Shown: positions 56,282-64,000 of the stretch, piece by piece
Position numbering within the stretch: the stretch's first letter is position 1
Layout of the letters: every line of letters begins with the position of its first letter
Assembly: GCA_021323735.1 (NCBI GenBank)
Contig: JAJPKM010000038.1
Coordinates: 62,001-126,000 of the forward strand
Direction: 5' to 3'
DNA length: 64,000 nucleotides
From: Gammaproteobacteria bacterium
Lineage (GTDB): Bacteria > Pseudomonadota > Gammaproteobacteria > Steroidobacterales > Steroidobacteraceae
Translations under genes and position numbers: made by a program
Notes under the pieces: model-generated
Seen by the model: only the letters and a program-made list of their open reading frames with translations
Told to the model about the DNA's origin: nothing
The model's database searches: none

Positions 56282-57577
56282 TTACTGAGCCTTCAGCTGC
56301 CAGGCCGGCGGCGCTCGACTCGCACCCCAGGCCGGATACACTCCCACGCAGATCGCGGATAACAGTGCCAGGCCCATGGTGATCAGGACGACACCGGTAT
56401 CCACTCGCACCAGCGGCGCATAGTCCTCGCGCAGGATGCCGCGCTCGATGACGATTCCCAGACTTGCGAGCACTAGGCCCAGCAATCCCCCGGCAATGCC
56501 GATGACCGCAGCTTCCGCCAAGCATTGAGCGAAAATGTTCATTTTTGATGCACCCAGCGCGCGCCGTACGCTCAACTCACCGATGCGTCCGCCAAATTTT
56601 GCCAGCATGAGGCCGCTGGCATTGACCAGGCAGACCAGCAGAAAGCTGAACCCGACCAGTGTGCTCAAGCGAATCTCATCCGGTACCATTTTCTGCGCGG
56701 CGACCCAATCGCGACTGTTCAGCAGTCGCAGCCGCGTCGACCAGTGAAAACGTCCGAGGCGTTCCTGCTCGGCGGCATATCCGCGGAGGAATCCTTCGTA
56801 ACCGGCCGACATCGGAGTCGGCAGTTCGGTCCAAAATTGCAGCCAGCGGCACTCCGAATTCAAGATTGCGGTCCACCCCGATGGGTCCGGTCCGGGGCAC
56901 AGCATGGAGCCATAGGTGTTCATTTTTCGGTCGATGGCAGTGGGGAAGGGCAAGAAAACGTCTTCCGTGTCCTGAAAATAGCCCGGCGTCAAATCGTAGA
57001 TTCGCGGCTGGAAGTTCCATCGCGACAGTACGCCGACGATTCGGTAGTTATGCTGATTGAGAACGATGGTTTGTCCGACGGCGTCGCCGCTCGGAAAAAG
57101 TTTCGCGGCGAGCGTCGCGCCAACGACGACCACATTGGCCTTGTCTTCCTCTTCATGAATATTCCATACGGCGCCCGTTTGAAACGGTGCCTCGAACATT
57201 TTGAAAAAATCCGCGTATACGGCACGGCCCGCCACGCTGAAGGGCGTCACGTCGACCGCGGCGGGCGTCACATACAGCGCCACTCCGTACATGGCGGTTT
57301 GGCGCAACCCAGGATGCGCACGCATGAGCGCTATCGCATCCAGGTAACTCAACTGATTTTCACTATCGGGCGGACTCCCAGGCCCCCAATTATCGATCCA
57401 TACGCCAAACAGGCGCTGCGATTTCGAGGGAATCGGATCGCTCGATAAGCCACGCAACACCGCGAGCACGCTCATCGCTGAGCCGACGCCGACTGCGATT
57501 GCGGCAATCATCAATACGGTGAGCAGCACGTTTCGCCGCAGAGCGCGCAAGGCGAGTTCAGCGTGGTATCGCAACAT
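56282..57577 (-). CDS. MacB/FtsX-like ABC transporter permease
   Basis: From ATG 57577, 431 residues: MLRYHAELALRALRRNVLLTVLMIAAIAVGVGSAMS, periplasmic domain with Cys pair, and a C-terminal FtsX domain (LSVRRALGASKMNIFAQCLAEAAVIG). First gene after the sigma-54 promoter at 57616; AGGA lies about 10 bases before the ATG. Paired permeases of this kind usually come with an ATPase and a membrane-fusion protein, which are absent here. Confidence 0.85.
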   Translation of the reverse strand: MLRYHAELALRALRRNVLLTVLMIAAIAVGVGSAMSVLAVLRGLSSDPIPSKSQRLFGVWIDNWGPGSPPDSENQLSYLDAIALMRAHPGLRQTAMYGVALYVTPAAVDVTPFSVAGRAVYADFFKMFEAPFQTGAVWNIHEEEDKANVVVVGATLAAKLFPSGDAVGQTIVLNQHNYRIVGVLSRWNFQPRIYDLTPGYFQDTEDVFLPFPTAIDRKMNTYGSMLCPGPDPSGWTAILNSECRWLQFWTELPTPMSAGYEGFLRGYAAEQERLGRFHWSTRLRLLNSRDWVAAQKMVPDEIRLSTLVGFSFLLVCLVNASGLMLAKFGGRIGELSVRRALGASKMNIFAQCLAEAAVIGIAGGLLGLVLASLGIVIERGILREDYAPLVRVDTGVVLITMGLALLSAICVGVYPAWGASRAPPAWQLKAQ

Positions 57578-57615
57578 CCGATTTTCCTGGCAAGAACTTC
57601 TCGATGCTTGGTACA

Positions 57616-57631
57616 AGCAAGCGACGTGCCA
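57616..57631 (-). promoter_or_regulatory. Sigma-54 promoter of the permease operon
   Basis: On the minus strand, TGGCACG-N4-TTGCT matches the -24/-12 consensus almost exactly. Predicted start near 57605, about 28 nt before the permease ATG. Sigma-54 promoters need an enhancer-binding activator bound upstream. Confidence 0.75.
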
Positions 57632-57692
57632 GTTCCCAGATGCCCCAAATCATTGTTTACGGGGTCTATTTTCAAGCCGCCGATGCCTCATT

Positions 57693-57728
57693 TGTCCGCG
57701 GACACTGTCCGCGGACAATGAGCGGACA
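57693..57728 (-). promoter_or_regulatory. Upstream activator palindromes for the sigma-54 promoter
   Basis: TGTCCGCGGACA occurs at 57693-57704 and 57706-57717, with a degenerate third site (TGAGCGGACA) to 57728. Dyad sites 90-110 bp upstream of the start are where sigma-54 enhancer-binding proteins bind. Confidence 0.65.
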
Positions 57729-57804
57729 GAGAGCGGAAGATCGGTCGGATCACTGGGGCGACGCGGTTCAGGTAGCGACGGCGCAGCGCAGAGTGGCGCT
57801 ATGC

Positions 57805-59865
57805 TCAATTGGCGAACAGGTACTGGCAACTCGGGTCCTCAGGCGCGTGTGCCATGATCCGATCATAGAGCGCCAGATTCTCGGATACGGCACGTTCCAT
57901 ATCTTCCGGCAGGAGGAAACCCGCGGCGACTTGGCGTTTCGCCGCAAGCCGGACCTTGGCCGTGAAGGCGCCGCGAGTGGGGTAGCGCGATGCGATGCTG
58001 GGGCGCGGGTCGTTGCGGGCGCTGCGCTCCGCTTCGGTGCGGGCGAACGGAACGAAGCTGCCGTCGAAGCGCGCCGTGGCCCAGGCAAAGCCGGTTTTCG
58101 GCGCGCGTTGATTCCAGCCGGTGTGAGTGCCCAGAGGGACCTGCATCTCGATCAGCCGCACGCCGCCACGATCGTTGCCGTCCGCATCGGGCGCAGGGAC
58201 TCGGGTGCCGAATTCAGGTCCCGACAGGGGCGGTACCTGATCGGCAATGCCTTCGGTTGCAAAGCGCGGGCCGAAGTCGAGTCGCGGCTCGCGCAAATTT
58301 CGATCCGGAGGCGACAGGCCTAACCCGCGCGGAAACGCCGCACGATAGGCGTCGGCCGACATCAAAGTGCCTCCACGGAGGCTGGGGTAGGCGCTGGCCG
58401 GAGGCGCCGCGGACGCGCTGGTCCAGCGATCGAGCGCGATGAGCAGGGCACGCATGGCGAGATAGTGATCGGTTGTCGACACGCAATTCACAAAAGGGTC
58501 GCGCACGTGCGAGCGGCCGACGTAGTGCTGGGCACCCATGAGCGCGTAGAGGCGGACATTGGCCGCGGGCGCCACGTCCGCCCGGCCATCGGGCGTCGTG
58601 GCAATCAACGATGCGTCACGGTTCCAAAATTCGGTCGACGTATTGGCGATGATCAGCTTCGGCAGATGTCCCTGCGCGTCACGAGCCCGATCCAGGATGG
58701 ACCCCGTTTCACCGGTCACCGAATCCTCAGAGGCTGCGCTGGTGAAAGGAAAAGCATCGGACGGGTAGTCATGCTCTTCGAGAAGCGAGGGATGACGGGT
58801 GGGTTGTGCGAAGCGACTATTGAAGCCGGCCGATCCACCCGCGCCAGGGACCTGCATATAGGCGCCGTCAAAGGCCAGACGCCCGGTCTCGTCGACATTG
58901 AGCCCGTCGTGCAACATTCGCCCGATGACACGTCCGGATTGGCTGATGCCAAAGATCAATACCTTGCGCGGCGCCGGCGCACCTTCGAATGGGCGATCGC
59001 GGAAGTAGGCGAGTAGATCGCGAATTCCAGCAAGCCCAGCACCGGTGACATGAGGGTCCTTAGCGGTGTAAGTGAGCGTATAGAGTGTGCCGGGTTGGAA
59101 ACCTCCCTCCAGTTGCACACGGCCCGGTCCACCGGGCTGTTCCGGCGCCACGAAGTGCCAGGCCGCACGATCAATCGGAACCAGCGCTTCACCCGGGCGC
59201 GCTCGGGTGGCCAGGATCGCGGCCGGGTCGTTCGGCGTTGCGGGCTCGTACGTGAGACCGCGCATGCCCGCATAGACGGCGACGGCCTGCTGTGCATTGA
59301 CGATGAACTCATTCTCCACCTTGCCGGTGATGGAGGTCCCGTCGGGTTGATGCGCGATGAGCGGCCCCAGCACCAAGGGTTTCACGCCGGGCTGCGGAGG
59401 GGCGACATCCCACGTCCAGGCCGAGAACAGCAAAGTAAATCCATGGCGCATGAGAAATCCGTCGCCGGCGTCGGCGACGGTGGTCGGATCATTATTGGCA
59501 GGGCTTGCCCCATCCATCTGGCCGAGCATGGCAATGCCGCCACGATTGTTCACGTCATAGACGAGAGTCGAGTTCGCGGTGCTGACCGGCCGGAGCAAGA
59601 TGAAGGGGCTTTCGAAGGTGACACGTCCGACGGAATCCCGCGGCGCCAACTTAAGATCGACGATGCGCAGGTTCGCGGTCGCATCCGGGTCGAGACTGAA
59701 TTTGGCGACCCCGCGGACCTTCTCATACGCGCCGGCAGCGCCGAAGATCATGCCGGAGGCGAAGGGTGAGCGCTCGAGAACTTCAATTCCAATCACCTCA
59801 GCCCGTGCGGTGACCAGCACCGAGAGTCCGACGGCCGTCAATCCCAGCAACATGCGCTTACCCAA
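57805..59865 (-). CDS. Secreted alpha/beta-hydrolase-domain protein
   Basis: About 686 residues with an N-terminal signal peptide (LLGLTAVGLSVLVTARA). The central region contains FGISQSGRVIGRMLHDG, a G-x-S-x-x-G nucleophile elbow, and the long VYDVNNRGG / FLMRHGFTLLFSAWTWD segments typical of the large 'alpha/beta hydrolase domain-containing' proteins found in many environmental proteobacteria. The substrate is unknown. TTG 59865 has GAGGTGG upstream; GTG 59874 or ATG 59853 are alternatives. Confidence 0.78.
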   Translation of the reverse strand: MGKRMLLGLTAVGLSVLVTARAEVIGIEVLERSPFASGMIFGAAGAYEKVRGVAKFSLDPDATANLRIVDLKLAPRDSVGRVTFESPFILLRPVSTANSTLVYDVNNRGGIAMLGQMDGASPANNDPTTVADAGDGFLMRHGFTLLFSAWTWDVAPPQPGVKPLVLGPLIAHQPDGTSITGKVENEFIVNAQQAVAVYAGMRGLTYEPATPNDPAAILATRARPGEALVPIDRAAWHFVAPEQPGGPGRVQLEGGFQPGTLYTLTYTAKDPHVTGAGLAGIRDLLAYFRDRPFEGAPAPRKVLIFGISQSGRVIGRMLHDGLNVDETGRLAFDGAYMQVPGAGGSAGFNSRFAQPTRHPSLLEEHDYPSDAFPFTSAASEDSVTGETGSILDRARDAQGHLPKLIIANTSTEFWNRDASLIATTPDGRADVAPAANVRLYALMGAQHYVGRSHVRDPFVNCVSTTDHYLAMRALLIALDRWTSASAAPPASAYPSLRGGTLMSADAYRAAFPRGLGLSPPDRNLREPRLDFGPRFATEGIADQVPPLSGPEFGTRVPAPDADGNDRGGVRLIEMQVPLGTHTGWNQRAPKTGFAWATARFDGSFVPFARTEAERSARNDPRPSIASRYPTRGAFTAKVRLAAKRQVAAGFLLPEDMERAVSENLALYDRIMAHAPEDPSCQYLFAN

Positions 59866-59925
59866 GATATCCACCTCGCGTGATTGGTCGATCTGGCGTC
59901 GATGAATACTAGCAGGCAATACTGG

Positions 59926-62031
59926 CTAGGCACCAACCGTAGTCGACAGATCAGGCCCGAGCAATTTGGCGAACTCATTGGCAGCGACAGGTTCGTGGAA
60001 ATAGAATCCTTGTCCTTCGGTGCATTGTTGGGCCTGCAACCTCAGGAACTGCGCGCGCGTCTCGACACCCTCGGCGATGACCTTTAATCCGAAGCTCTTG
60101 CCCATGTTGATGACGGCGCTGACGATGTTCGCATCTCCGGCATTGGTGCACAAACCCTGTACGAACGACTTGTCGATTTTCAGAGCATCGATCGGAAAGC
60201 GCTTCAAATAGCTTAAGCTGGAATAACCAGTTCCAAAATCATCCAACGTCAGCCTTGCGCCCATGTCCTTCAATGCTTGTAGCACCGCGATCGTGGATGC
60301 GGGGTCCTGCATCAGTGCGGTTTCCGTCAATTCAAACTCGACGTACCGCGGATTCAATCCGGTCTCGCTCAAGATGGTTCGAACACCGTGTACGAAACCG
60401 GGAGATCGCAGTTCCACCGCGGAAACATTGATGGCCACAGGCATGGGTATCAGGTCAGTGTCCTGCCAGCGTTTGGCTTGGCGGCACGCTTCTCGCAAAA
60501 CCCATCGCCCGATCTGTACGATGTAACCGCATTGCTCCGCGATGGGAATAAACATCTCCGGGAGCACCATGCCGCGCCCCGGCTGGCGCCAGCGGATGAG
60601 GGCCTCGGCACCCGTGACCGCTTCGGTCTCCAGATCGATCTTTGGTTGGTAGTACAGGACAAACTCGCGTTGGTCCAAAGCGTGGCGTAAGCCGCTTTCC
60701 AACGATTGGCGCTCCAGTGCATGTTCGCTCATCCCCGATCGAAAGAACTGATAGTTGTTCCTCCCGGTGTTCTTGGCATTCAACATCGCAATATCGGCGT
60801 GCTTGACGAGCGATTCTGCATCGCTGCCGTCTTCAGGATAGACGGCGATGCCGATACTCAAGGTGATTTGCAGCACATGTTCCCCGATCCGATGCGGCAG
60901 TCTGAGCGCCGTGAGCACTTTGATGGCACTGACGGCGGCGTCTTCGGCGTGCGCAATAGTGGACAGCAGAATCACGAATTCATCACCACCTTGTCGGCTG
61001 ACGGTATCGGCGCTGCGCACACTGGCGGCGAGACGCTCGGCAACACACAGCAGCAGCCGGTCACCGATTGCATGGCCCAGGGAATCGTTGACGTGCTTGA
61101 ATCGATCAACATCAACGAACAGCACTGCCAGCCGTTCGCCGTGGCGCCGCGCCGCTGCCATTGCTTGGGCCAATCGATCATTGAACAGCAAGCGGTTGGG
61201 CAGGTCGGTCAAATAATCATGATGTGCCAGATGGGACATGCGCTGCGACATCTCGTGCGCTTGAGTGACGTCGTGAAATACGATCACCGCGCCGGTTACC
61301 TGACCTCTGCGATCGTGAATGGGTGCCGTCGAGTCCTCGATGGCAGTTTGATGGCCGTCGCGCCTGATGAGCATTGCACCCACGGCCAAGCCTACGGTTT
61401 TGTTTTCCTGCATGGCCAGGGCAATCGGATTCGTGGTGTGCTCGGCTCCGGCGCCGTTAGTGACTTGGAACACGTCGCTAAACGAGCGCCCAAGTGCCTC
61501 AGCGGCCGACCAGCCGGTCATCGTTTCGGCTACGCGATTCAGATAGGTCACATAGCCGGCAACATCGGTGCTGATCACGGCGTCACCGATGGAATTGAGG
61601 GTTACTTGTGCGCGCTCCCTTTCGACGAAGGAGGCTTCGGCAATTGCCGCGCGCTCGATCATGTTGTGCACGGCCTTCAACAGCGAATAGCCATCGAGCT
61701 GGGTATCGAGGATGTAATCCTGCGCTCCCCGGCGTACGGCTTGTTCTGCAACCGCTTCGTGCTCAGGATCGCTGAGCACCAAGATGGGAGCGTGAGGCGC
61801 TGCCGCATGTATCCGATCGAAGACTTCGAGCGGTAAGCCCTCCGCGGAACCCAAGTCCACGAGGATGGCCGCGACGTCTTCTTGCGTGCCGTTGGTTAGG
61901 CGCTCGAGTGCGGTATCGCAGCTTCTCAGCCATTCAATGGCGAAGCGCTTGCGCTTCGATCGGTGAAGCAGTTCCTGAATGACTGCCGCCTTCGGCTCAT
62001 TCTCTTGCAACAGCAATATAGTTTGCTGCAT
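59926..62031 (-). CDS. REC-PAS-GGDEF-EAL c-di-GMP protein
   Basis: A 701-residue protein. A response-regulator-like domain (about 1-125; AAILVDLG Asp position, ending with QDYILDTQLDG) is followed by a PAS domain (about 140-265), GGDEF with intact GGDEF motif (RQGGDEFVILL) and EAL with intact EAL (GAEALIRW) and DDFGTGYSS. Both halves may be active, so it could both make and degrade c-di-GMP, depending on the N-terminal signal. ATG 62031 has GGAAGG upstream. Confidence 0.93.
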   Translation of the reverse strand: MQQTILLLQENEPKAAVIQELLHRSKRKRFAIEWLRSCDTALERLTNGTQEDVAAILVDLGSAEGLPLEVFDRIHAAAPHAPILVLSDPEHEAVAEQAVRRGAQDYILDTQLDGYSLLKAVHNMIERAAIAEASFVERERAQVTLNSIGDAVISTDVAGYVTYLNRVAETMTGWSAAEALGRSFSDVFQVTNGAGAEHTTNPIALAMQENKTVGLAVGAMLIRRDGHQTAIEDSTAPIHDRRGQVTGAVIVFHDVTQAHEMSQRMSHLAHHDYLTDLPNRLLFNDRLAQAMAAARRHGERLAVLFVDVDRFKHVNDSLGHAIGDRLLLCVAERLAASVRSADTVSRQGGDEFVILLSTIAHAEDAAVSAIKVLTALRLPHRIGEHVLQITLSIGIAVYPEDGSDAESLVKHADIAMLNAKNTGRNNYQFFRSGMSEHALERQSLESGLRHALDQREFVLYYQPKIDLETEAVTGAEALIRWRQPGRGMVLPEMFIPIAEQCGYIVQIGRWVLREACRQAKRWQDTDLIPMPVAINVSAVELRSPGFVHGVRTILSETGLNPRYVEFELTETALMQDPASTIAVLQALKDMGARLTLDDFGTGYSSLSYLKRFPIDALKIDKSFVQGLCTNAGDANIVSAVINMGKSFGLKVIAEGVETRAQFLRLQAQQCTEGQGFYFHEPVAANEFAKLLGPDLSTTVGA

Positions 62032-62196
62032 CGCACCTTCCTTGCGCACTATCTGCTGAAGATTATCGTTATTGTTGTTTTACCTCTGTTCGTTACCGCA
62101 CAAAGCTAATTGGCTGCGCGAGCATGTAGATCGGGCCCTCGCGCCGCGGGGCGTGAACGTCTGTTCGATGTTCCACCTGAACACTCTGGAGGGGTG

Positions 62197-62319
62197 AGTG
62201 TTACCGGTTACGGTGATCGGCGACCATGGTTTTGGATCGCGGAGCAGGATGCGACCCGCGGCAAGCCGCATGTTGCCATCAGCGCCGAGAGCCGCGCGGC
62301 TGTGGATGCGTTTTATCGG
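62197..62319 (+). pseudogene. VOC (glyoxalase-like) protein remnant
   Basis: About 40 residues (TGYGDRRPWFWIAEQDATRG, then HVAISAESRAAVDAFYR) fit the middle of a VOC/glyoxalase-family protein, but both ends are missing and no frame continues the fold. The surrounding intergenic region 62050-62492 contains nothing else I can support; it should hold the promoter of the GGDEF-EAL gene on the left. Confidence 0.5.
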
Positions 62320-62492
62320 TCGCAATATCGAGGCCGTGTGCCGCAAAACGGCTTGAGGCACAGGGCGGTCAGTTTACCCCGCCGCCGCCGTCAGGACTAC
62401 CCGGGGTGCCGCTCGTTTAACTGCTATACCGTAAGGTACACTTGGCTGCGCGTGACATTCGCGACCCGGGGCCTCTGCGGTATTTGTAGAAC

Positions 62493-63743
62493 ATGACAGA
62501 CGTCGATGCGTCCAATTCCAACCACTCCCCGACCGTCTTTTTGAGCTATGCCTCCGAGGATCGCGAGGCGGCGCGAACGCTCAAGGATGCGCTTGTCGGA
62601 TTCGGATTGGAGGTCTGGTATGACGAAAGCGAACTGGGCGGCGGGGAACTCTGGGATCAGAAGATTCGCCGGCAGATCCGCGAATGCGACTTTTTCATGC
62701 CGCTCATTTCGGCGCAAACCGAGGCTCGGCTCGAGGGATACTTTCGCCGGGAATGGCGCTTCGCGGTCGAGAGAACTCTCGACATGGCCGACGACCACCC
62801 TTTTCTACTACCGATTCTGATCGATGATACCGGCCAGTCTGGGGCCCGCGTTCCGGAAAAGTTTTTCTCGATTCAATGGCTGAAAGTGCCGGCGGGAAAG
62901 CCGACGCCTGCCTTGGAGACCTTGAGTCGTCGACTCGTATCGGGCGAGGCAATGGCCCCCGCTGCTGACGTGAAGGCCACGGGTGCGTACCCTGCACGTG
63001 CCGCCAAGGCGGGTTCAGCGAAACGACCGGCACAGTATCCCGAGTTTCCGATCGAGCAGCCCGGCGCGAAAACCCAGTACTGGCTTCACGTGTTCGGCTG
63101 GGCATGCCGGTCGGCTTGGATCTTTTTCCAGCAATGGCCTCGATGGGTCAGAATATTCGTCTATGTCTGGCTTTGCGTAGTCCTTATGAACCGAGGCTGC
63201 AGTGATGATGATCGGCGCTCCGCCAAGACCTCGCAGGAGGAAGCCGAGAAGCTGCGTGCCATTTCAGACACATATCACGGTAACTTCAACAAGAATGACA
63301 TCTCGAAGCTGGCCTCGCAGATCGCGCGGCTCGCTTCCGACGACGCACCGGAAACCCCGGCCGAACGCAGCCCCTTGTTGGCCATGCCGTTCACCGCGCC
63401 CCCTGGCGATAACGAAACCGCGAAGCTCGCGGACTCCACATTCGCGCTGGTGTTCGGAAAAATGTCCATTGCGCATCCTGGCCGCGTGGCCTTGAGCCAG
63501 GAAACGGTGCCCTGCGCGGACGTGAAGTCGGCGGTGGAGAGCGGTCGATCGCACCATTCGCGGTACGTTTTGTGCGGCGCCATCGGTTCCGATGCCTCCT
63601 CCGTACCGGTTCTCAGCATCAAGCTGGCCCGGGTGAGCGATGGTGCGATGATGTGGTCGAAGGCTTATCCGGTGTCAGGCGCCGATGCGACGAAAATCGC
63701 CGCGGAGGTGAATTCCCAGGTGCCGGCGCTGGACCAGGATTAA
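62493..63743 (+). CDS. Membrane-anchored TIR-domain protein
   Basis: A 416-residue protein. TIR domain, about residues 13-145: TVFLSYASEDREAARTLKDAL, WYDESELGGGELW, then GYFRREWRFAVE with Glu87 in the position of the catalytic Glu of TIR NADases. A linker follows, then a membrane helix (about 218-234) and a ~180-residue C-terminal domain that would be periplasmic. Known: bacterial TIR proteins degrade NAD+ or make cyclic ADP-ribose signals in antiphage defence. The TM plus C-terminal domain suggests an envelope sensor, which is inference. Confidence 0.85.
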   Translation: MTDVDASNSNHSPTVFLSYASEDREAARTLKDALVGFGLEVWYDESELGGGELWDQKIRRQIRECDFFMPLISAQTEARLEGYFRREWRFAVERTLDMADDHPFLLPILIDDTGQSGARVPEKFFSIQWLKVPAGKPTPALETLSRRLVSGEAMAPAADVKATGAYPARAAKAGSAKRPAQYPEFPIEQPGAKTQYWLHVFGWACRSAWIFFQQWPRWVRIFVYVWLCVVLMNRGCSDDDRRSAKTSQEEAEKLRAISDTYHGNFNKNDISKLASQIARLASDDAPETPAERSPLLAMPFTAPPGDNETAKLADSTFALVFGKMSIAHPGRVALSQETVPCADVKSAVESGRSHHSRYVLCGAIGSDASSVPVLSIKLARVSDGAMMWSKAYPVSGADATKIAAEVNSQVPALDQD

Positions 63744-64000
63744 AGCGCTCCCCTTGGCTGTGTTTCCCTGGTGAACTTCAGATCCCGCCCTTCACGTCGA
63801 TTCACATAGCCCGTGATGAGACCGTTGGAATCACGCTCAAAGATCATGCTTATGCGGGGCGAGCCCGGCGCGAAGAAGCAATCGGGAGCCATGGCTTTGA
63901 TGAACTTCGGTTTGCCGCCGTTGGTGGACATGGCCAGAGCGCCCGGGGTTGGGGTAATGGTGACCGCAAGATCTTTACCAAGCGAATACCTGCCTGAGTA
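63740..64000 (-). CDS. C-terminal end of a probable serine hydrolase (DUF3471-like), partial
   Basis: The frame is open to the right edge. The 86 residues begin YSGRYSLGKDLAVTITPTPG and end GLITGYVNRREGRDLKFTR, the pattern of the C-terminal domain that follows many beta-lactamase-related serine hydrolases. Convergent with the TIR gene, the ends overlapping by about 4 bp. The catalytic part is outside the window. Confidence 0.65.
   Translation of the reverse strand, partial: YSGRYSLGKDLAVTITPTPGALAMSTNGGKPKFIKAMAPDCFFAPGSPRISMIFERDSNGLITGYVNRREGRDLKFTRETQPRGAL

Noticed and set aside
62110-62496. Complete gene upstream of the TIR protein
   Set aside because: Only ~40 residues resemble a VOC protein; both ends are unrelated, so it is listed as a remnant.

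Overview
The window is GC-rich chromosomal DNA from a gammaproteobacterium. The evidence is conserved gene order: rne | rluC | maf | yceD-rpmF-plsX-fabH, clpS-clpA next to infA-aat-trxB, ftsK-lolA-rarA-serS, and a lexA-imuA-imuB-dnaE2 SOS mutagenesis cassette. The mix (ImuABC next to lexA, a gspCDEF secretion block, MacB-like permeases) suggests a Xanthomonadales/Nevskiales/Steroidobacter-like lineage, but no sequence search could be run, so the genus is left open.

Bases 1-38,200 are mostly core genome. From the left: the 3' end of a DUF4184 membrane protein; RNase E with a long 5' leader; the rluC/maf/yceD-rpmF-plsX-fabH lipid and ribosome cluster; a hipBA-type toxin-antitoxin locus whose toxin is frameshifted; an Lpp/OprI-like lipoprotein; the SOS cassette behind two LexA boxes; a membrane MutS-like ATPase; type II secretion genes gspC-D-E-F; clpS-clpA; the operon trxB-femAB-like-aat-infA; ftsK, whose gamma domain is cut off by an in-frame TGA; lolA-rarA-serS; and a Bax-inhibitor-1 family protein.

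Bases 38,340-52,262 are an integrated element of about 13.8 kb in a tRNA-Ser(UGA) gene. It supplies a new 3' half of the tRNA. The displaced host half, followed by what looks like its original terminator, lies at 52,205-52,305. The element carries a tyrosine integrase, a three-gene cargo (two proteins sharing a winged-helix-like domain, one with a HEPN-like Rx4H motif, then a TraB/GumN-like protein), a structured leader before an excisionase-like gene and a primase-helicase, a terminase large subunit with a degenerate Walker A, and a prohead protease. It has no recognisable portal, capsid or tail genes. It also holds a tRNA-like gene with a 42-nt anticodon loop and two small regulators. It reads best as a phage satellite or a heavily reduced prophage.

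Bases 52,300-55,000 are an accreted region bounded by further 19-bp copies of the tRNA-Ser 3' end. It contains an NYN-domain putative RNase, a hydrolase fragment, a GNAT acetyltransferase and a mazEF-type toxin-antitoxin pair. Bases 55,000-64,000 hold a two-permease MacB/FtsX-like operon behind a near-consensus sigma-54 promoter with upstream palindromes, a large secreted alpha/beta-hydrolase-domain protein, a REC-PAS-GGDEF-EAL c-di-GMP protein, a VOC remnant, a membrane-anchored TIR protein and the 3' end of a probable serine hydrolase.

A small palindromic repeat family recurs, including copies inserted in frame in imuB and dnaE2.
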